Assembly (NCBI GenBank): GCA_947564305.1
Contig: CANOBT010000036.1
Span: 1 to 40,254 of the forward strand
Length of the DNA: 40,254 bases
Origin: an uncultured Lachnospiraceae bacterium
GTDB taxonomy: Bacteria > Bacillota_A > Clostridia > Lachnospirales > Lachnospiraceae
Direction of reading: 5' to 3'
Below are positions 24,802 to 32,921 of the stretch, one piece after another. A model generated the notes under the pieces. That model did no database searches, was not told the DNA's origin, and worked only from the letters and a program-made list of their open reading frames with translations. Every line of letters starts with the position of its first letter. The stretch's first letter is position 1. The position numbers were made by a program, and so were the translations under genes.

Positions 24802-25566
24802 TTATTCAGATTTGGCTTTTTCTGAGGCTGTTACCAGGTAACACATGATGCTGCATTCCGGAAATACTTCAGTATCCATATTTCCTCTGTCCGGTTCCAG
24901 TTCGTCAAGATATACCGGATGCCCCTTATAATCTTTCAGCATCGAGTGGCCGACCGTTCTTTCCAGTGCCGCCCTCTGCTGAAAGACTTCCGGGAAGTCT
25001 TTCCTTATCCTGTTCCAGTAACCAAAACCTCCTTTCACACACCCCACGCAGTTATTATTGGGATAACCCATTTCATACATCTGGGGCCTGGGAAAAGAAA
25101 ACAGCTTTTTAAAGAGCCCGTGAACATCTTTCTTTGATAAATTTTTCTCAATCAAAGGAAATTCGTGCTCTGCCTGCGGATTTTCTGCCGCAGTCCGGTC
25201 TGCCCGGTTCCTTTCTTTTAAATCAAATCCCCACACATAAATAAGCTCACATCCATGATGTTCTGCTTCCCACTGCTTCCGGATTCTCTTTTTGAGCCAG
25301 TTCGTACATGGCGCAAACCCGTTCCGGGGATTGCGGAAACCGCCAAATGCCCTGACGCAATCTTCCACGCATGCATACTGGCTTGATTTTAATATCTGAA
25401 TCTCCTTTCCGATTGCTTTTTCGCAGTCATGGATAAACCTCATACTGTCCTCATGCTGATCGGCAATATCAATATAAATCCACTCGTCAACATTGTCTGC
25501 AAGATATCCAGCCATGAAGGATGATATTCCTGCCGACATCCAGCATATTTTTAATTTCTGTTTCAT
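24802..25566 (-). CDS. PAPS-reductase-like (PP-loop) protein
   Basis: A 254-residue protein of the adenine-nucleotide hydrolase fold found in phage- and ICE-encoded PAPS reductase-like proteins. The N-terminal loop is WMSAGISSFMAGYL in place of the SGGKDS loop of active reductases. A conserved C-terminal Cys pair sits in NNNCVGCVKGGFGYWN, and a third Cys cluster in FAPCTNWLKK. Members of this group are usually linked to DNA modification or anti-restriction, not sulphate assimilation. The start is uncertain: ATG 25566 has only a weak site. Confidence 0.65.
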   Translation of the reverse strand: MKQKLKICWMSAGISSFMAGYLADNVDEWIYIDIADQHEDSMRFIHDCEKAIGKEIQILKSSQYACVEDCVRAFGGFRNPRNGFAPCTNWLKKRIRKQWEAEHHGCELIYVWGFDLKERNRADRTAAENPQAEHEFPLIEKNLSKKDVHGLFKKLFSFPRPQMYEMGYPNNNCVGCVKGGFGYWNRIRKDFPEVFQQRAALERTVGHSMLKDYKGHPVYLDELEPDRGNMDTEVFPECSIMCYLVTASEKAKSE

Positions 25567-25715
25567 AACACCACGAAACAAATTCCGTTCGTGGATAGGG
25601 CGTCAGGCCTCCCATGCTACTTTGATACGGCTTTCGCAGAGCAGCTCCCACCATATCTCTTTCACGCCGTTGATCCGCCCTTTTCTTCTCTGTGTTTGAC
25701 ACCTTCACAGGTCAA

Positions 25716-25729
25716 CCCGGTTTACCGGG
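25716..25729. repeat. CCCGGT/ACCGGG hairpin
   Basis: CCCGGT at 25716-25721 and ACCGGG at 25724-25729 form a compact stem between two minus-strand genes. It could be a terminator core or an operator; no T-run follows on either strand. Confidence 0.4.
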
Positions 25730-25737
25730 ATTCGTTA

Positions 25738-25869
25738 TTACTCCTTTCCTGAAATGATTTTGTTATTAAATCCAATATCCTGATACCGACCTGCTTTCAT
25801 GTAATCTCCCGAGATTTTTCGGGATAGCGGCATACTTAGCCGTTTATTACCGATAAGTAAAATCAGCAT
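25738..25869 (-). CDS. Small basic peptide (43 aa)
   Basis: A 43-residue ORF with AGGAGG seven to eight bases before ATG 25869. The N-terminus is hydrophobic (LILLIGNKRLSMPLS), the rest basic. No family recognised. The good ribosome site and position in a row of minus-strand genes support it. Confidence 0.5.
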   Translation of the reverse strand: MLILLIGNKRLSMPLSRKISGDYMKAGRYQDIGFNNKIISGKE

Positions 25870-25909
25870 TTGTCCATACCTCCTAACAAGTTTTTACAGA
25901 GCCTGCCGA

Positions 25910-26221
25910 TCATTTGGCAAGTTCCCTGACACATTTTCCTGCGCAATGTAAATCGCGTTCTATGCCAATTGACAGGCGGTTTCTGTAAGCCTTCAGTTCG
26001 CTCAGCATAACGCTTCCCCATTCCCATTCATATCCTATGGTGGCATATCCGTACAGCTCCCAGTCATCTTCGTAACGTTCACCGCCTACAACAAGCCATG
26101 TCCCGGCTCCACAGGGATTGAAATATTTAACGATTACTTCCGCTTCAAACATATCTTCGGTTTCAGGGAATAAACCTACCTGCTCCAGCTTTTCTTCAAT
26201 TTCTTTTGTCATAAGTTCCAT
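25910..26221 (-). CDS. DUF2958 family protein (103 aa)
   Basis: Matches the DUF2958 pattern from memory: MELMTKEIEEKLEQVG at the start, VKYFNPCGAGTWLVVGGE in the middle, GYEWEWGSVMLSELKAYR, and GIERDLHC near the end. DUF2958 proteins are common on conjugative elements and their function is unknown. ATG 26221 follows AAGGAG; the 26242 start does not. Confidence 0.8.
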   Translation of the reverse strand: MELMTKEIEEKLEQVGLFPETEDMFEAEVIVKYFNPCGAGTWLVVGGERYEDDWELYGYATIGYEWEWGSVMLSELKAYRNRLSIGIERDLHCAGKCVRELAK

Positions 26222-26272
26222 ATAAGTGCTCCTTTTAATCAATAAAGAATAGTATAAAATCCCTGCTTCGTA

Positions 26273-26866
26273 TCAAGCGCAGATTGTATCATATAAATTG
26301 ACACACACATAATCAGAATCCAATCTGCGTTCCAGTTCATCATAGCTGCCTGCGGATATTCCATACTTTGCAAACCATTCCAGCATATCGCTCTCATGGA
26401 AAAAATAAATTTCCATATCTGTTTCTTCTCTCAGCATCTTTTCGTAAACCGTGCCGCCTGCATCTGCATCCAGCTTCAGCAAGACACGGTACCTGACATC
26501 CAAATACACGCCATAAACATCGGTATTGATAAAGATGCGCTCTCCTGGTTCTTCTGCACGAAGGACGAAATCCAGTCCGTAATGCTCGGCAATCTTTTGG
26601 TATGCATCATAAAGCGGATTCCATGCTGTCTCCAACTCTAAGCAAATATAAGCGTCCTCAATGTCCATGCAGACAACATCTCCCCGAAAGCAAATACCGT
26701 CCGTAGGAATATTCAGCCGTTCCAACAACAAAACCAGCCGTGTGTCGGCATGAATCCCCATTGAAGGGTAACAGTCTAACAAATCCTCTTTCAAACGGGA
26801 TACGGCATTCCCTGGAGTATCCTCTTTCGGGAATAAAACTACTGTGTCAGAGCATACATTCGCCAT
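26273..26866 (-). CDS. Hypothetical accessory protein (197 aa)
   Basis: ATG 26866 follows AAGGAGG. Acidic soluble protein (DVVCMDIEDAYICLELETAWNP) with no recognised motif. An upstream in-frame ATG at 26914 is possible. The short ORF 26921-26847 overlaps its start and may couple translation. Confidence 0.6.
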   Translation of the reverse strand: MANVCSDTVVLFPKEDTPGNAVSRLKEDLLDCYPSMGIHADTRLVLLLERLNIPTDGICFRGDVVCMDIEDAYICLELETAWNPLYDAYQKIAEHYGLDFVLRAEEPGERIFINTDVYGVYLDVRYRVLLKLDADAGGTVYEKMLREETDMEIYFFHESDMLEWFAKYGISAGSYDELERRLDSDYVCVNLYDTICA

Positions 26867-26921
26867 ATCGCACTGCCTCCTTCCAATGAAAGATTCCTGT
26901 AATCCGAGCTTCATTTCTCAT
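26847..26921 (-). CDS. Possible 24-aa leader peptide
   Basis: AAAGGAGG six bases before ATG 26921 opens a 24-codon frame (RNEARITGIFHW at the start) that ends inside the next gene. It sits directly after a terminator-like hairpin, the position of a regulatory leader peptide, but coding is unproven. Confidence 0.3.
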   Translation of the reverse strand: MRNEARITGIFHWKEAVRYGECML

Positions 26922-26934
26922 AAAATTCCTCCTT

Positions 26935-26978
26935 TAAAAAACAAAAAGGCGATACAGAATGTGAACCGTATCGCCTTT
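26935..26978 (-). terminator. Terminator-like hairpin before the 26866 gene
   Basis: AAAGGCGATAC at 26945-26955 pairs exactly with GTATCGCCTTT at 26968-26978; on the minus strand TTTTTGTTTTTT follows and then AAAGGAGG. The gap 26979-27052 to its right is empty. Confidence 0.7.
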
Positions 26979-27052
26979 CATAGTTATAGTATTCCTGATT
27001 TCCTGCTTGCTTTTACAGGTATTGCAGCATTGCCGGAATATGCATATCACAT

Positions 27053-27316
27053 TTATATAATGTAATAAGAAGGAATGTTCTCCCTGCTTATACTTAGCGC
27101 AAACATAATAATGTCGGAAATCGCATCTTCAAGGTGGACATAATTCGCTTTTTCCGAATTGTAATCCATCTGCCCGCCATCTTTTTCTTCGTAATTCCCA
27201 TCATATAAAGTGTAGTCAATTGCACTGTCACAGCCCTCTGTGTAAAAATCACATTCCGCAAAGCTGTATTCCAGAAATTCCCCTGTTGCCAGGATAAGCC
27301 TTACTGCATCTTCCAT
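27053..27316 (-). CDS. Hypothetical acidic protein (87 aa)
   Basis: ATG 27316 with GGGAGTG upstream, seven bases after the previous stop. Very acidic and Tyr-rich (YTLYDGNYEEKDGGQMDYN). Such DNA-mimic-like composition is seen in some anti-restriction proteins, but there is no specific match. Confidence 0.6.
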   Translation of the reverse strand: MEDAVRLILATGEFLEYSFAECDFYTEGCDSAIDYTLYDGNYEEKDGGQMDYNSEKANYVHLEDAISDIIMFALSISRENIPSYYII

Positions 27317-27323
27317 AACTTAT

Positions 27324-27653
27324 TCACTCCCTTGTATCAAGTGTATTTTCGCTGTCCCTTATGCAGCTTTCACAATGACAGTCCTTCTGGTCGCAGTAAC
27401 GAGATCCTTCTTTGCCGCTTTCGATATACGGATAGCATACTGGTTTTCCAAACTGCATCAGGGCATCCGTTATGCTTTCGCGGACTTCTGCTAAAATCCG
27501 CATATCCCACGGAAACAGTGTTTCCCGTTCTTCATCCGCAATGCCAAGATAGCTGCAGCATACATCATAAGTCGCATTATCTATCAGATCCTGTTGACGC
27601 ACCATAGCGTCTGTCATTTCCAATTCTTTACTGCTGGTTCTTATCTCGTCCAT
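27324..27653 (-). CDS. Hypothetical Cys-containing protein (109 aa)
   Basis: ATG 27653 follows GGAGG. Helical N-terminal part (MVRQQDLIDNATYDVCCSYLG) and a C-terminal Cys cluster (RYCDQKDCHCESCIRD) that may bind zinc. Family not recognised; operon with the next gene. Confidence 0.6.
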   Translation of the reverse strand: MDEIRTSSKELEMTDAMVRQQDLIDNATYDVCCSYLGIADEERETLFPWDMRILAEVRESITDALMQFGKPVCYPYIESGKEGSRYCDQKDCHCESCIRDSENTLDTRE

Positions 27654-27665
27654 ATTTACCTCCAA

Positions 27666-27706
27666 ATAAAAAACTGCTCATTGACTATGATAGTCACAAG
27701 CAGCTT
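27666..27706 (-). terminator. Terminator-like hairpin before the 27653 gene
   Basis: CTGCT and TGACTA (27674-27687) pair with TAGTCA and AGCAG (27691-27703) with a small internal loop. On the minus strand TTTTTT follows and then GGAGG. Confidence 0.55.
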
Positions 27707-27725
27707 TCCTTCCTTATTATATTAT

Positions 27726-29078
27726 TTAAAACTTAAACTTTGAGATTCCGTAAATCGGAATCGTGATTGTGTTATCAGCTTTTCCGCCGCAGGTATTTCC
27801 TTTTGCATACAGCACGTAGTCGGCTTTCTTCTTTTCCAAAGCTTCCGCTGCAGTCTTTCCGCTGTTTTTTCCGGATTTAACTTCGACCGCATATGTCCTT
27901 TCCGATGCCAGTTCTTTTACATAAAAGTCAATCTCACCGTTACCCAGGGTTGCAAAAGCGGGGGTTTCCAGTGCGATTTCGCTCGGGTGTGCAATCCGGC
28001 GCCTCAGATCAAGGTAAACAAAATTTTCATTTATAATACCGGATACCGTGGCTTTTGGGACGCCTGCCTTTATCAGAAAATAGTTTGCAAGCCCGATGTC
28101 TAAGAAAAAGCATCTTGCCTTTGCCTTAAAATCCAAAATGTTGCATTCAGGCAGCTTGCCGGCAAACCCTATGATCCCGGAACTGTAAAGCCAGTCGATT
28201 GCCCTGTTTATCGTTGCCTTGGTTATATTGCTGGAGTAATCCTTCACAACAATGCCCTGCAGTTCCTCGCTGAAGCTGTCCGCGTCAAAGCCTTTCTTCT
28301 CTTTGGCCAGAATGCGGGCAACACCAGAGAAGATGTTTTCATAAACAGCAGCGTCCAATATGTCCTCGAAGTACCTTCTGCTCTCATTGGTAAAAAGGCG
28401 GATGATTTTAAGCAGTTCAGCCTGGCAGTCCTGCAGGGGCGCATTTTTCAGGTATTTCAGGACAACACTCGGATACCCGCCAATCATGCAGTAATCATTA
28501 TATAATTTCTGCAGCTCCTGATAGGTTTCTGCATCACTTTCTCCGCACAGACTCATCTTCTCATACAGATCGATGCGGTTAAGGGCTGTCAGAAATTCCT
28601 CAAATCCAAGCGTGCAGATTTCAAGGTAATCCAAGTCACCGGAAGAATACTTAAATTCCTGTTTCAAAACTCTTCCCAAATAACTCCCTGTAATGATGAA
28701 ATCGCATTTCAGCGTGCGCGTGAATTCCCGGATGCGGTTGTAAATGTCTGCCGATTCCTGAATTTCGTCAATAATAACAATTGTGTCCTCTGAATCCTCA
28801 AAATCAGGCTGATACCTTTTAATCAGTTCATATATTGGATTCTGGTATCTTTTCCCTGATTTCATTTCCTGCCACAATTCCCGGTACTGCACCAAAAAAA
28901 GTTCCCCGGAAAGATCCAGCAGATTTATGTATATCTTTTGGCTGTACTGTTCATCTGCAAATCGGTTTACAATATAGGTTTTACCTACCTGCCTTGCACC
29001 AGATACTTCCAGCGTGGAATGGTCCGGACGTTTTTTCCAGGCCGTCAGCTCTTCATATGCTTTCCGCTTCAGGTACAT
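27726..29078 (-). CDS. AAA ATPase with DUF4143 domain
   Basis: A 450-residue protein of the AAA_14/DUF4143 family. Walker A is SGARQVGKTYIVN near residue 30, Walker B is TIVIIDEIQES, sensor-like IITGSYLGRVL follows, and the C-terminal domain carries a nuclease-fold strand pair (GEIDFYVKE, then YAVEVKSGK). These ATPases are frequent in gut anaerobes and mobile elements; their physiological role is poorly defined. ATG 29078 follows AAGGAG. A perfect palindrome (29134-29147) lies upstream and may be its operator. Confidence 0.85.
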   Translation of the reverse strand: MYLKRKAYEELTAWKKRPDHSTLEVSGARQVGKTYIVNRFADEQYSQKIYINLLDLSGELFLVQYRELWQEMKSGKRYQNPIYELIKRYQPDFEDSEDTIVIIDEIQESADIYNRIREFTRTLKCDFIITGSYLGRVLKQEFKYSSGDLDYLEICTLGFEEFLTALNRIDLYEKMSLCGESDAETYQELQKLYNDYCMIGGYPSVVLKYLKNAPLQDCQAELLKIIRLFTNESRRYFEDILDAAVYENIFSGVARILAKEKKGFDADSFSEELQGIVVKDYSSNITKATINRAIDWLYSSGIIGFAGKLPECNILDFKAKARCFFLDIGLANYFLIKAGVPKATVSGIINENFVYLDLRRRIAHPSEIALETPAFATLGNGEIDFYVKELASERTYAVEVKSGKNSGKTAAEALEKKKADYVLYAKGNTCGGKADNTITIPIYGISKFKF

Positions 29079-29133
29079 CGCAAATCCTCTCCTTTCTGCC
29101 TGCACAAAAGTTCATTTACCATATATGATGAAT

Positions 29134-29147
29134 GACCTGTACAGGTC
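29134..29147. promoter_or_regulatory. 14-bp perfect palindrome, possible operator
   Basis: GACCTGTACAGGTC lies ~55 bases upstream of the ATPase start. The two-fold symmetry fits binding by a dimeric repressor; no dedicated regulator gene is adjacent. Confidence 0.4.
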
Positions 29148-29221
29148 GCCTGCCATATTTATTATTATATCAAAAAAAAAAGCATTTACATAGAGAAAAC
29201 AAAAGTTTTGTGCAATGCCCT

Positions 29222-29773
29222 TCAATAAGCAGGAAATACAGCATTCCAACAGGCAATCCTTTGCAGAATGCTGTAGGGCTGAATAACCGCCAGCTCGTAA
29301 ATCTGCTTGGCTATGGTTTCCGGCTGCATGACAAAATATACTCCGTTGCCCTGCCATGTCCCTTTCGTTCCGTTGATCCCATTGTAAAATTTTATAGGTA
29401 TGCCGGCCCAGTACCGCAGATTTTCCGTATAATCATCAATCAACACATCTGATGGGCGTATTCCGCCAATCTTTTCCAGCGCGTGCTCCTTTCTGCCCCC
29501 ACAGGGACAGTATATCTGCCTCTCCTCCGGCAGATGAAGATGCTCTTTTACCCATGCTTTTTTATCCGACTCAGAATGACTGTCCTGAAATACGCAGGAT
29601 AAAATATACAGCTCAATATCGGGAAGCTGTTCCAATAATCTGAAAGCTGCCACGACGTTTTCCTGTATGGGAATGCTGGAAAAATACCCCTTCTGGGTTA
29701 GGTGTTCCTGCGGCACATCCTGCCAGACCGCAAGCACTCCGTCCAGATCAAAAAAAATTCTCTGTTTGTTCAT
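29222..29773 (-). CDS. HAD-type 5'-nucleotidase-like phosphatase
   Basis: A 183-residue protein with the HAD motif I DLDGVLAVW near residue 8 (both Asp present), motif II Ser in YILSCVFQDSHS, and the acidic motif IV IDDYTENL. This matches the 5'(3')-deoxyribonucleotidase (NT5C) type. ATG 29773 starts the domain; the upstream in-frame ATGs lie in a hydrophobic stretch across a hairpin. A GGAGG lies ~29 bases upstream with a hairpin between it and the ATG. It may adjust nucleotide pools or remove modified nucleotides; inferred. Confidence 0.7.
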   Translation of the reverse strand: MNKQRIFFDLDGVLAVWQDVPQEHLTQKGYFSSIPIQENVVAAFRLLEQLPDIELYILSCVFQDSHSESDKKAWVKEHLHLPEERQIYCPCGGRKEHALEKIGGIRPSDVLIDDYTENLRYWAGIPIKFYNGINGTKGTWQGNGVYFVMQPETIAKQIYELAVIQPYSILQRIACWNAVFPAY

Positions 29774-29782
29774 ACAAAAACA

Positions 29783-29806
29783 GGCAGCTTTTACGCTGCC
29801 ACCTCC
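29783..29806 (-). promoter_or_regulatory. Hairpin between the ribosome site and ATG of the HAD gene
   Basis: GGCAGC (29783-29788) pairs with GCTGCC (29795-29800) on either strand; on the minus strand TGTTTTTGT and ATG 29773 follow, and GGAGG (29806-29802) precedes. It may be an attenuator, or it may bring the ribosome site close to the start codon. Confidence 0.5.
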
Positions 29807-29930
29807 TTTTTTCATAGATAAAATTAATATAAGAAAGAGCGTCTTTATTAAGATACGCTTTCCATATTTCATATTTAGTTTTTTAGCCTGCTTTAAATTT
29901 GGGGAATTAGAACTACCCAAAGTGTGATCC

Positions 29931-30362
29931 CTAGTTGAACGGAAGTTCCTCATCAATCCCGTCAGGGATATTCATGAAACCATCACCAGAAGCTGCGGAT
30001 GCCGGACTGCTATTGTCTGCCTGCCGGCTCCTCTCACTTGCGTTCTTGCTTTCCGCAAACTCACATTCTTCTATTATCACATCGGTTGTATATACAGTCT
30101 GGCCCTCCTTGTTGGTGTATTTCCCCGTGGTAATCCTGCCGCTGACTATGATTTTTGTTCCTTTTTGCAAATACCTTTCCGCAAACTCTGCCCGTTTGTC
30201 AAAAGCAACGCAGGATATAAAATCTGCTTCCGCTTCACCTTCGCGATGGAATCTCCGGTCTACCGCAAGCGTATATCTGGCGATAGCCATTGCATTCTCC
30301 CCTGTAGAATACCGTACTTCGGGATCCCGTGTGAGGCGTCCCATCAAAATTACTTTGTTCAT
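29931..30362 (-). CDS. ssb: Single-stranded DNA-binding protein
   Basis: A 143-residue SSB: MNKVILMGRLTRDPEVRY at the start, OB-fold strands through DFISCVAFDKRAEFAERYL and GRITTGKYTNKEGQ, a Ser/Ala-rich linker, and the acidic tail DEELPFN that recruits replication partners. ATG 30362 follows GGAGG. Mobile elements often carry their own ssb for replication or conjugative transfer, which fits the surrounding cargo genes. Confidence 0.95.
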   Translation of the reverse strand: MNKVILMGRLTRDPEVRYSTGENAMAIARYTLAVDRRFHREGEAEADFISCVAFDKRAEFAERYLQKGTKIIVSGRITTGKYTNKEGQTVYTTDVIIEECEFAESKNASERSRQADNSSPASAASGDGFMNIPDGIDEELPFN

Positions 30363-30451
30363 AGTGTTTTCCTCCATTCTGTTATTTGTTTTCCTGATCT
30401 TGTGACAGATTAACATGCGGCAGGCTTTCCGCCATTTTCATCTGCTGGTGT

Positions 30452-30724
30452 TTACACACAGTTTACCCACACAAATCCGTCTTTTGTAGCAACAATCGTC
30501 CCCGCTTCAAGCAGCTCATGGAACAGCTCATCGGTTTCCTCGCTATGGATGGTGCTAAATTCCTCGGCACTGTAATAGAAATTGTTTGTGGCATACATAT
30601 AATCCTTTTCTTCCTGTGCCAGTTCGTCTATGCACTGATTATGCGCTTCACAGATATTTCTCAGTGCTGTTTCATCTCCCACATTTCCAAGTATAAGCCG
30701 CGCCATAATATCATTGTCATTCAT
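30452..30724 (-). CDS. Hypothetical acidic protein (90 aa)
   Basis: ATG 30724 overlaps the upstream stop (ATGA). Helical, Glu/Asp-rich (EETDELFHELLEAGTIVATK). No family recognised; co-translated with the previous gene. Confidence 0.65.
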   Translation of the reverse strand: MNDNDIMARLILGNVGDETALRNICEAHNQCIDELAQEEKDYMYATNNFYYSAEEFSTIHSEETDELFHELLEAGTIVATKDGFVWVNCV

Positions 30725-31092
30725 CCTGCTTTTCCTCCCAGTGCCCGCCATGTAGATGCTGCCTTGGGAAATTCCCCTGCAAATTCCCTGCTTAATATGC
30801 CGGACTCTTCATATGTTTCCACATATCCGTACTGCAGCAGGTCCAGATTTATTTCGCTACGATGGTAATCTTCCTGAAAGTGTTTCCATGACTCTTTGGA
30901 ATTATCGCATCCATACAGCATGTCATCCGCCCTGATGCATGAGCCGATCATTACATAAAGAGTCTCCGGATTGTCTGTCGCGCCCAGAAATCTCATACTG
31001 CTGTACTCTTTCCATTCATTGCAGGAAAACAGCATATAATGCGTCTTTTTTTCATTTATTCTTTTACTTCCCGCCCTGCAATTTGACTTCAT
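30721..31092 (-). CDS. Hypothetical accessory protein (123 aa)
   Basis: ATG 31092 lies after GGAGGAGA inside the end of the upstream gene (29-base overlap). Soluble mixed alpha/beta protein (RFLGATDNPETLYVMIGSC). It contains a Tyr-rich segment near LDLLQYGYVETYEE that resembles the YodL-type segments of related ICE proteins, but this is only an impression. Confidence 0.6.
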   Translation of the reverse strand: MKSNCRAGSKRINEKKTHYMLFSCNEWKEYSSMRFLGATDNPETLYVMIGSCIRADDMLYGCDNSKESWKHFQEDYHRSEINLDLLQYGYVETYEESGILSREFAGEFPKAASTWRALGGKAG

Positions 31093-31936
31093 GGATAATC
31101 TCCTCCTTAGTTCCGAACAGTCTGCGCCCTTCCTGCCCATGCACGGAATGATAGAATTTTCCGGCATCACGGGTATGCAGGCTGTATTCTCCCGTTTTTT
31201 CTTCCCGGATCAGACACAAATGCTGTCCGCCGTCAACGGGCAGTGATTCCATCAAATCCTCCAGCTTTCCTTTTTGGACAAAGCTTCCAAGTATGAGCGC
31301 ATCTAATCGTACATCAGGCATATCATGCAGCCAAAGTGAAAACAGATTATCTTCCTTTCGGCAGACTGCCATGACCGGCACATAGCTGACACAGACGAGC
31401 TGTTTCAGGAGCCCTGACAGCATATCCTGCTCATTCGGATCCATGCTGTTGACAAACTTTTTCTCCAACAGATCCGTCAGATACAGTGTCTGTGCCGGAT
31501 TTAACGACACGTCCACATCCGACTTTCTGTAACGCGATCCGTGTCCGTTCAGCATCAGCGAACATTCTGCAGCAATCCGCGCCATCTTGAGGAAGGCATC
31601 CGCACTTTCTTCAAGTGTTTTTCCTGTCACAAAGCGCAAATGACGCCTCTGTTTCTGCTCATCATCGTATACCAGTGAAATGTCAAGGTATATTCCCTCG
31701 CTTCCGCCGAAATTCGGGATGCATATCGCATAATCATAATCCGGAAGCTCCCAGTCCTCATTCCAGTCGTTCTGGCTTATCAGGAAATACTCGTCTGGCA
31801 GCATGTCCTTGCTTGACAGGTGTTCTTTGAGCATTTCAAAGACTTCACCCATTTTCAGCATTCCAATATGCTTCACCCTGCCTTTTTCGTCCTTTTCGCT
31901 CCAACGGTCTACTTCAAAACTCTTAATTGTTGCCAT
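31064..31936 (-). CDS. Hypothetical accessory protein (290 aa)
   Basis: ATG 31936 with GGAGAAAA upstream. Largest hypothetical gene of this block. N-terminal region MATIKSFEVDRWSEKDEKG; middle EYFLISQNDWNEDWELPDYD; no membrane segments. Organisation in a four-gene run (31967 to 30452) upstream of ssb suggests one functional unit. Family not recognised. Confidence 0.65.
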   Translation of the reverse strand: MATIKSFEVDRWSEKDEKGRVKHIGMLKMGEVFEMLKEHLSSKDMLPDEYFLISQNDWNEDWELPDYDYAICIPNFGGSEGIYLDISLVYDDEQKQRRHLRFVTGKTLEESADAFLKMARIAAECSLMLNGHGSRYRKSDVDVSLNPAQTLYLTDLLEKKFVNSMDPNEQDMLSGLLKQLVCVSYVPVMAVCRKEDNLFSLWLHDMPDVRLDALILGSFVQKGKLEDLMESLPVDGGQHLCLIREEKTGEYSLHTRDAGKFYHSVHGQEGRRLFGTKEEIIHEVKLQGGK

Positions 31937-31966
31937 ATTTCTTTTTTCTCCTTTTCTAAATTGATG

Positions 31967-32449
31967 TTACCATGCGGCCTTTGCCAGACAGTCAATGACG
32001 TAAGATGAAATTTTGTCCGAATAATCCAGTTCCCTGCCGTCTTCAAAGATCATTATGACGGAAAGGATACGGATCGGAAGATATTCTTCCGTTGACGTGT
32101 GCGGAAAATAAACGGCACACTCCGAGATTACCGTATCTGCATGACGTGCTGCAAAGAAACCATACGTTAAATCCTTTTTTTCAGGACCATCAGCGTACAG
32201 TTTTGGCGCTTCTGCAACAAACTCCTGCAGGCAAAGCGCGACATGTGCCGGCTTTTTATCTGGTATGATTGTGCCGGTGCAGCGCATGGCTTCCATTGAT
32301 ACTTCCTCTGGCATTGACAAGACTATGTTTCCCGTCTCTAATGCATACTGCCCCATGTCTGCTTCCGCATCCGCAGCCTGGACAATCAAACACATCTCTT
32401 TTAATGTGCTTCCGTCCGGTTTGTCTGGTTCTTTGGTTATTGATTGCAT
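31967..32449 (-). CDS. Hypothetical accessory protein (160 aa)
   Basis: ATG 32449 follows AAGGAGGG. Soluble, acidic, with strands around TLKEMCLIVQAADAEADMG and IRILSVIMIFEDGREL. First gene of the block running left to ssb. Family not recognised. Confidence 0.65.
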   Translation of the reverse strand: MQSITKEPDKPDGSTLKEMCLIVQAADAEADMGQYALETGNIVLSMPEEVSMEAMRCTGTIIPDKKPAHVALCLQEFVAEAPKLYADGPEKKDLTYGFFAARHADTVISECAVYFPHTSTEEYLPIRILSVIMIFEDGRELDYSDKISSYVIDCLAKAAW

Positions 32450-32500
32450 AAAACATTCCCTCCTTCTTCAAAATTTTGCATATATACGAATTTTTCGCAT

Positions 32501-32532
32501 AAAAAAAGCACCTGAGCTTATAACCCAAGTGC
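32501..32532 (-). terminator. Terminator-like hairpin upstream of the 32449 gene
   Basis: On the minus strand GCACTTG (32532-32526) pairs with CAGGTGC (32514-32508, one G-U), followed by seven T. It lies ~50 bases before the next start codon. Confidence 0.6.
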
Positions 32533-32921
32533 AAGTGCAATCCTGTTATTTAGTTACTATACCTGTTTCCAGGAATTAAAAGAAATCATACCGACTATGC
32601 CGGTAACATTGAAAAATTTAATAAACATGAAGATATTATAATATATAACTTCATGCTTGTAAAGATTTTACTTTCAAGAAACACTTTCCAAGCCATTTTC
32701 CGGTTTCACAGCATTAACATTTAATCCATTTGAGAAAGAAAAAACATTGTTAATGCTAAAATTCGTTTTCTCGTAAATTTTACCTCCTAGCTTCCGTAAA
32801 CCGATATTATTATTTCCTAATTATAAAGTCCTCCTGAGCTGAATTTCTATCCAACCCAAGAGGACTATATTTAATTGGCATATATTCACATGTTACTATA
32901 CCTCATTTAAGACAAGCAGTT
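32533..32921 (-). other. Gene-poor gap with terminator and a decayed peptide gene
   Basis: AGTCCTC (32827-32833) pairs with GAGGACT (32860-32866), a plausible terminator for the agr-controlled operon on its right. Left of it a frame of ~48 codons (32820-32674, minus) reads well (LGNNNIGLRKLGG; VNAVKPENGLES) but has no usable start codon. The 12-mer GTTACTATACCT occurs at 32553 and 32892. Confidence 0.4.

Noticed and set aside
25487..25708. 73-codon minus-strand ORF upstream of the PAPS-reductase-like gene
   Set aside because: GTG start without a ribosome site, and its second half is an out-of-frame copy of the start of the reductase-like gene.
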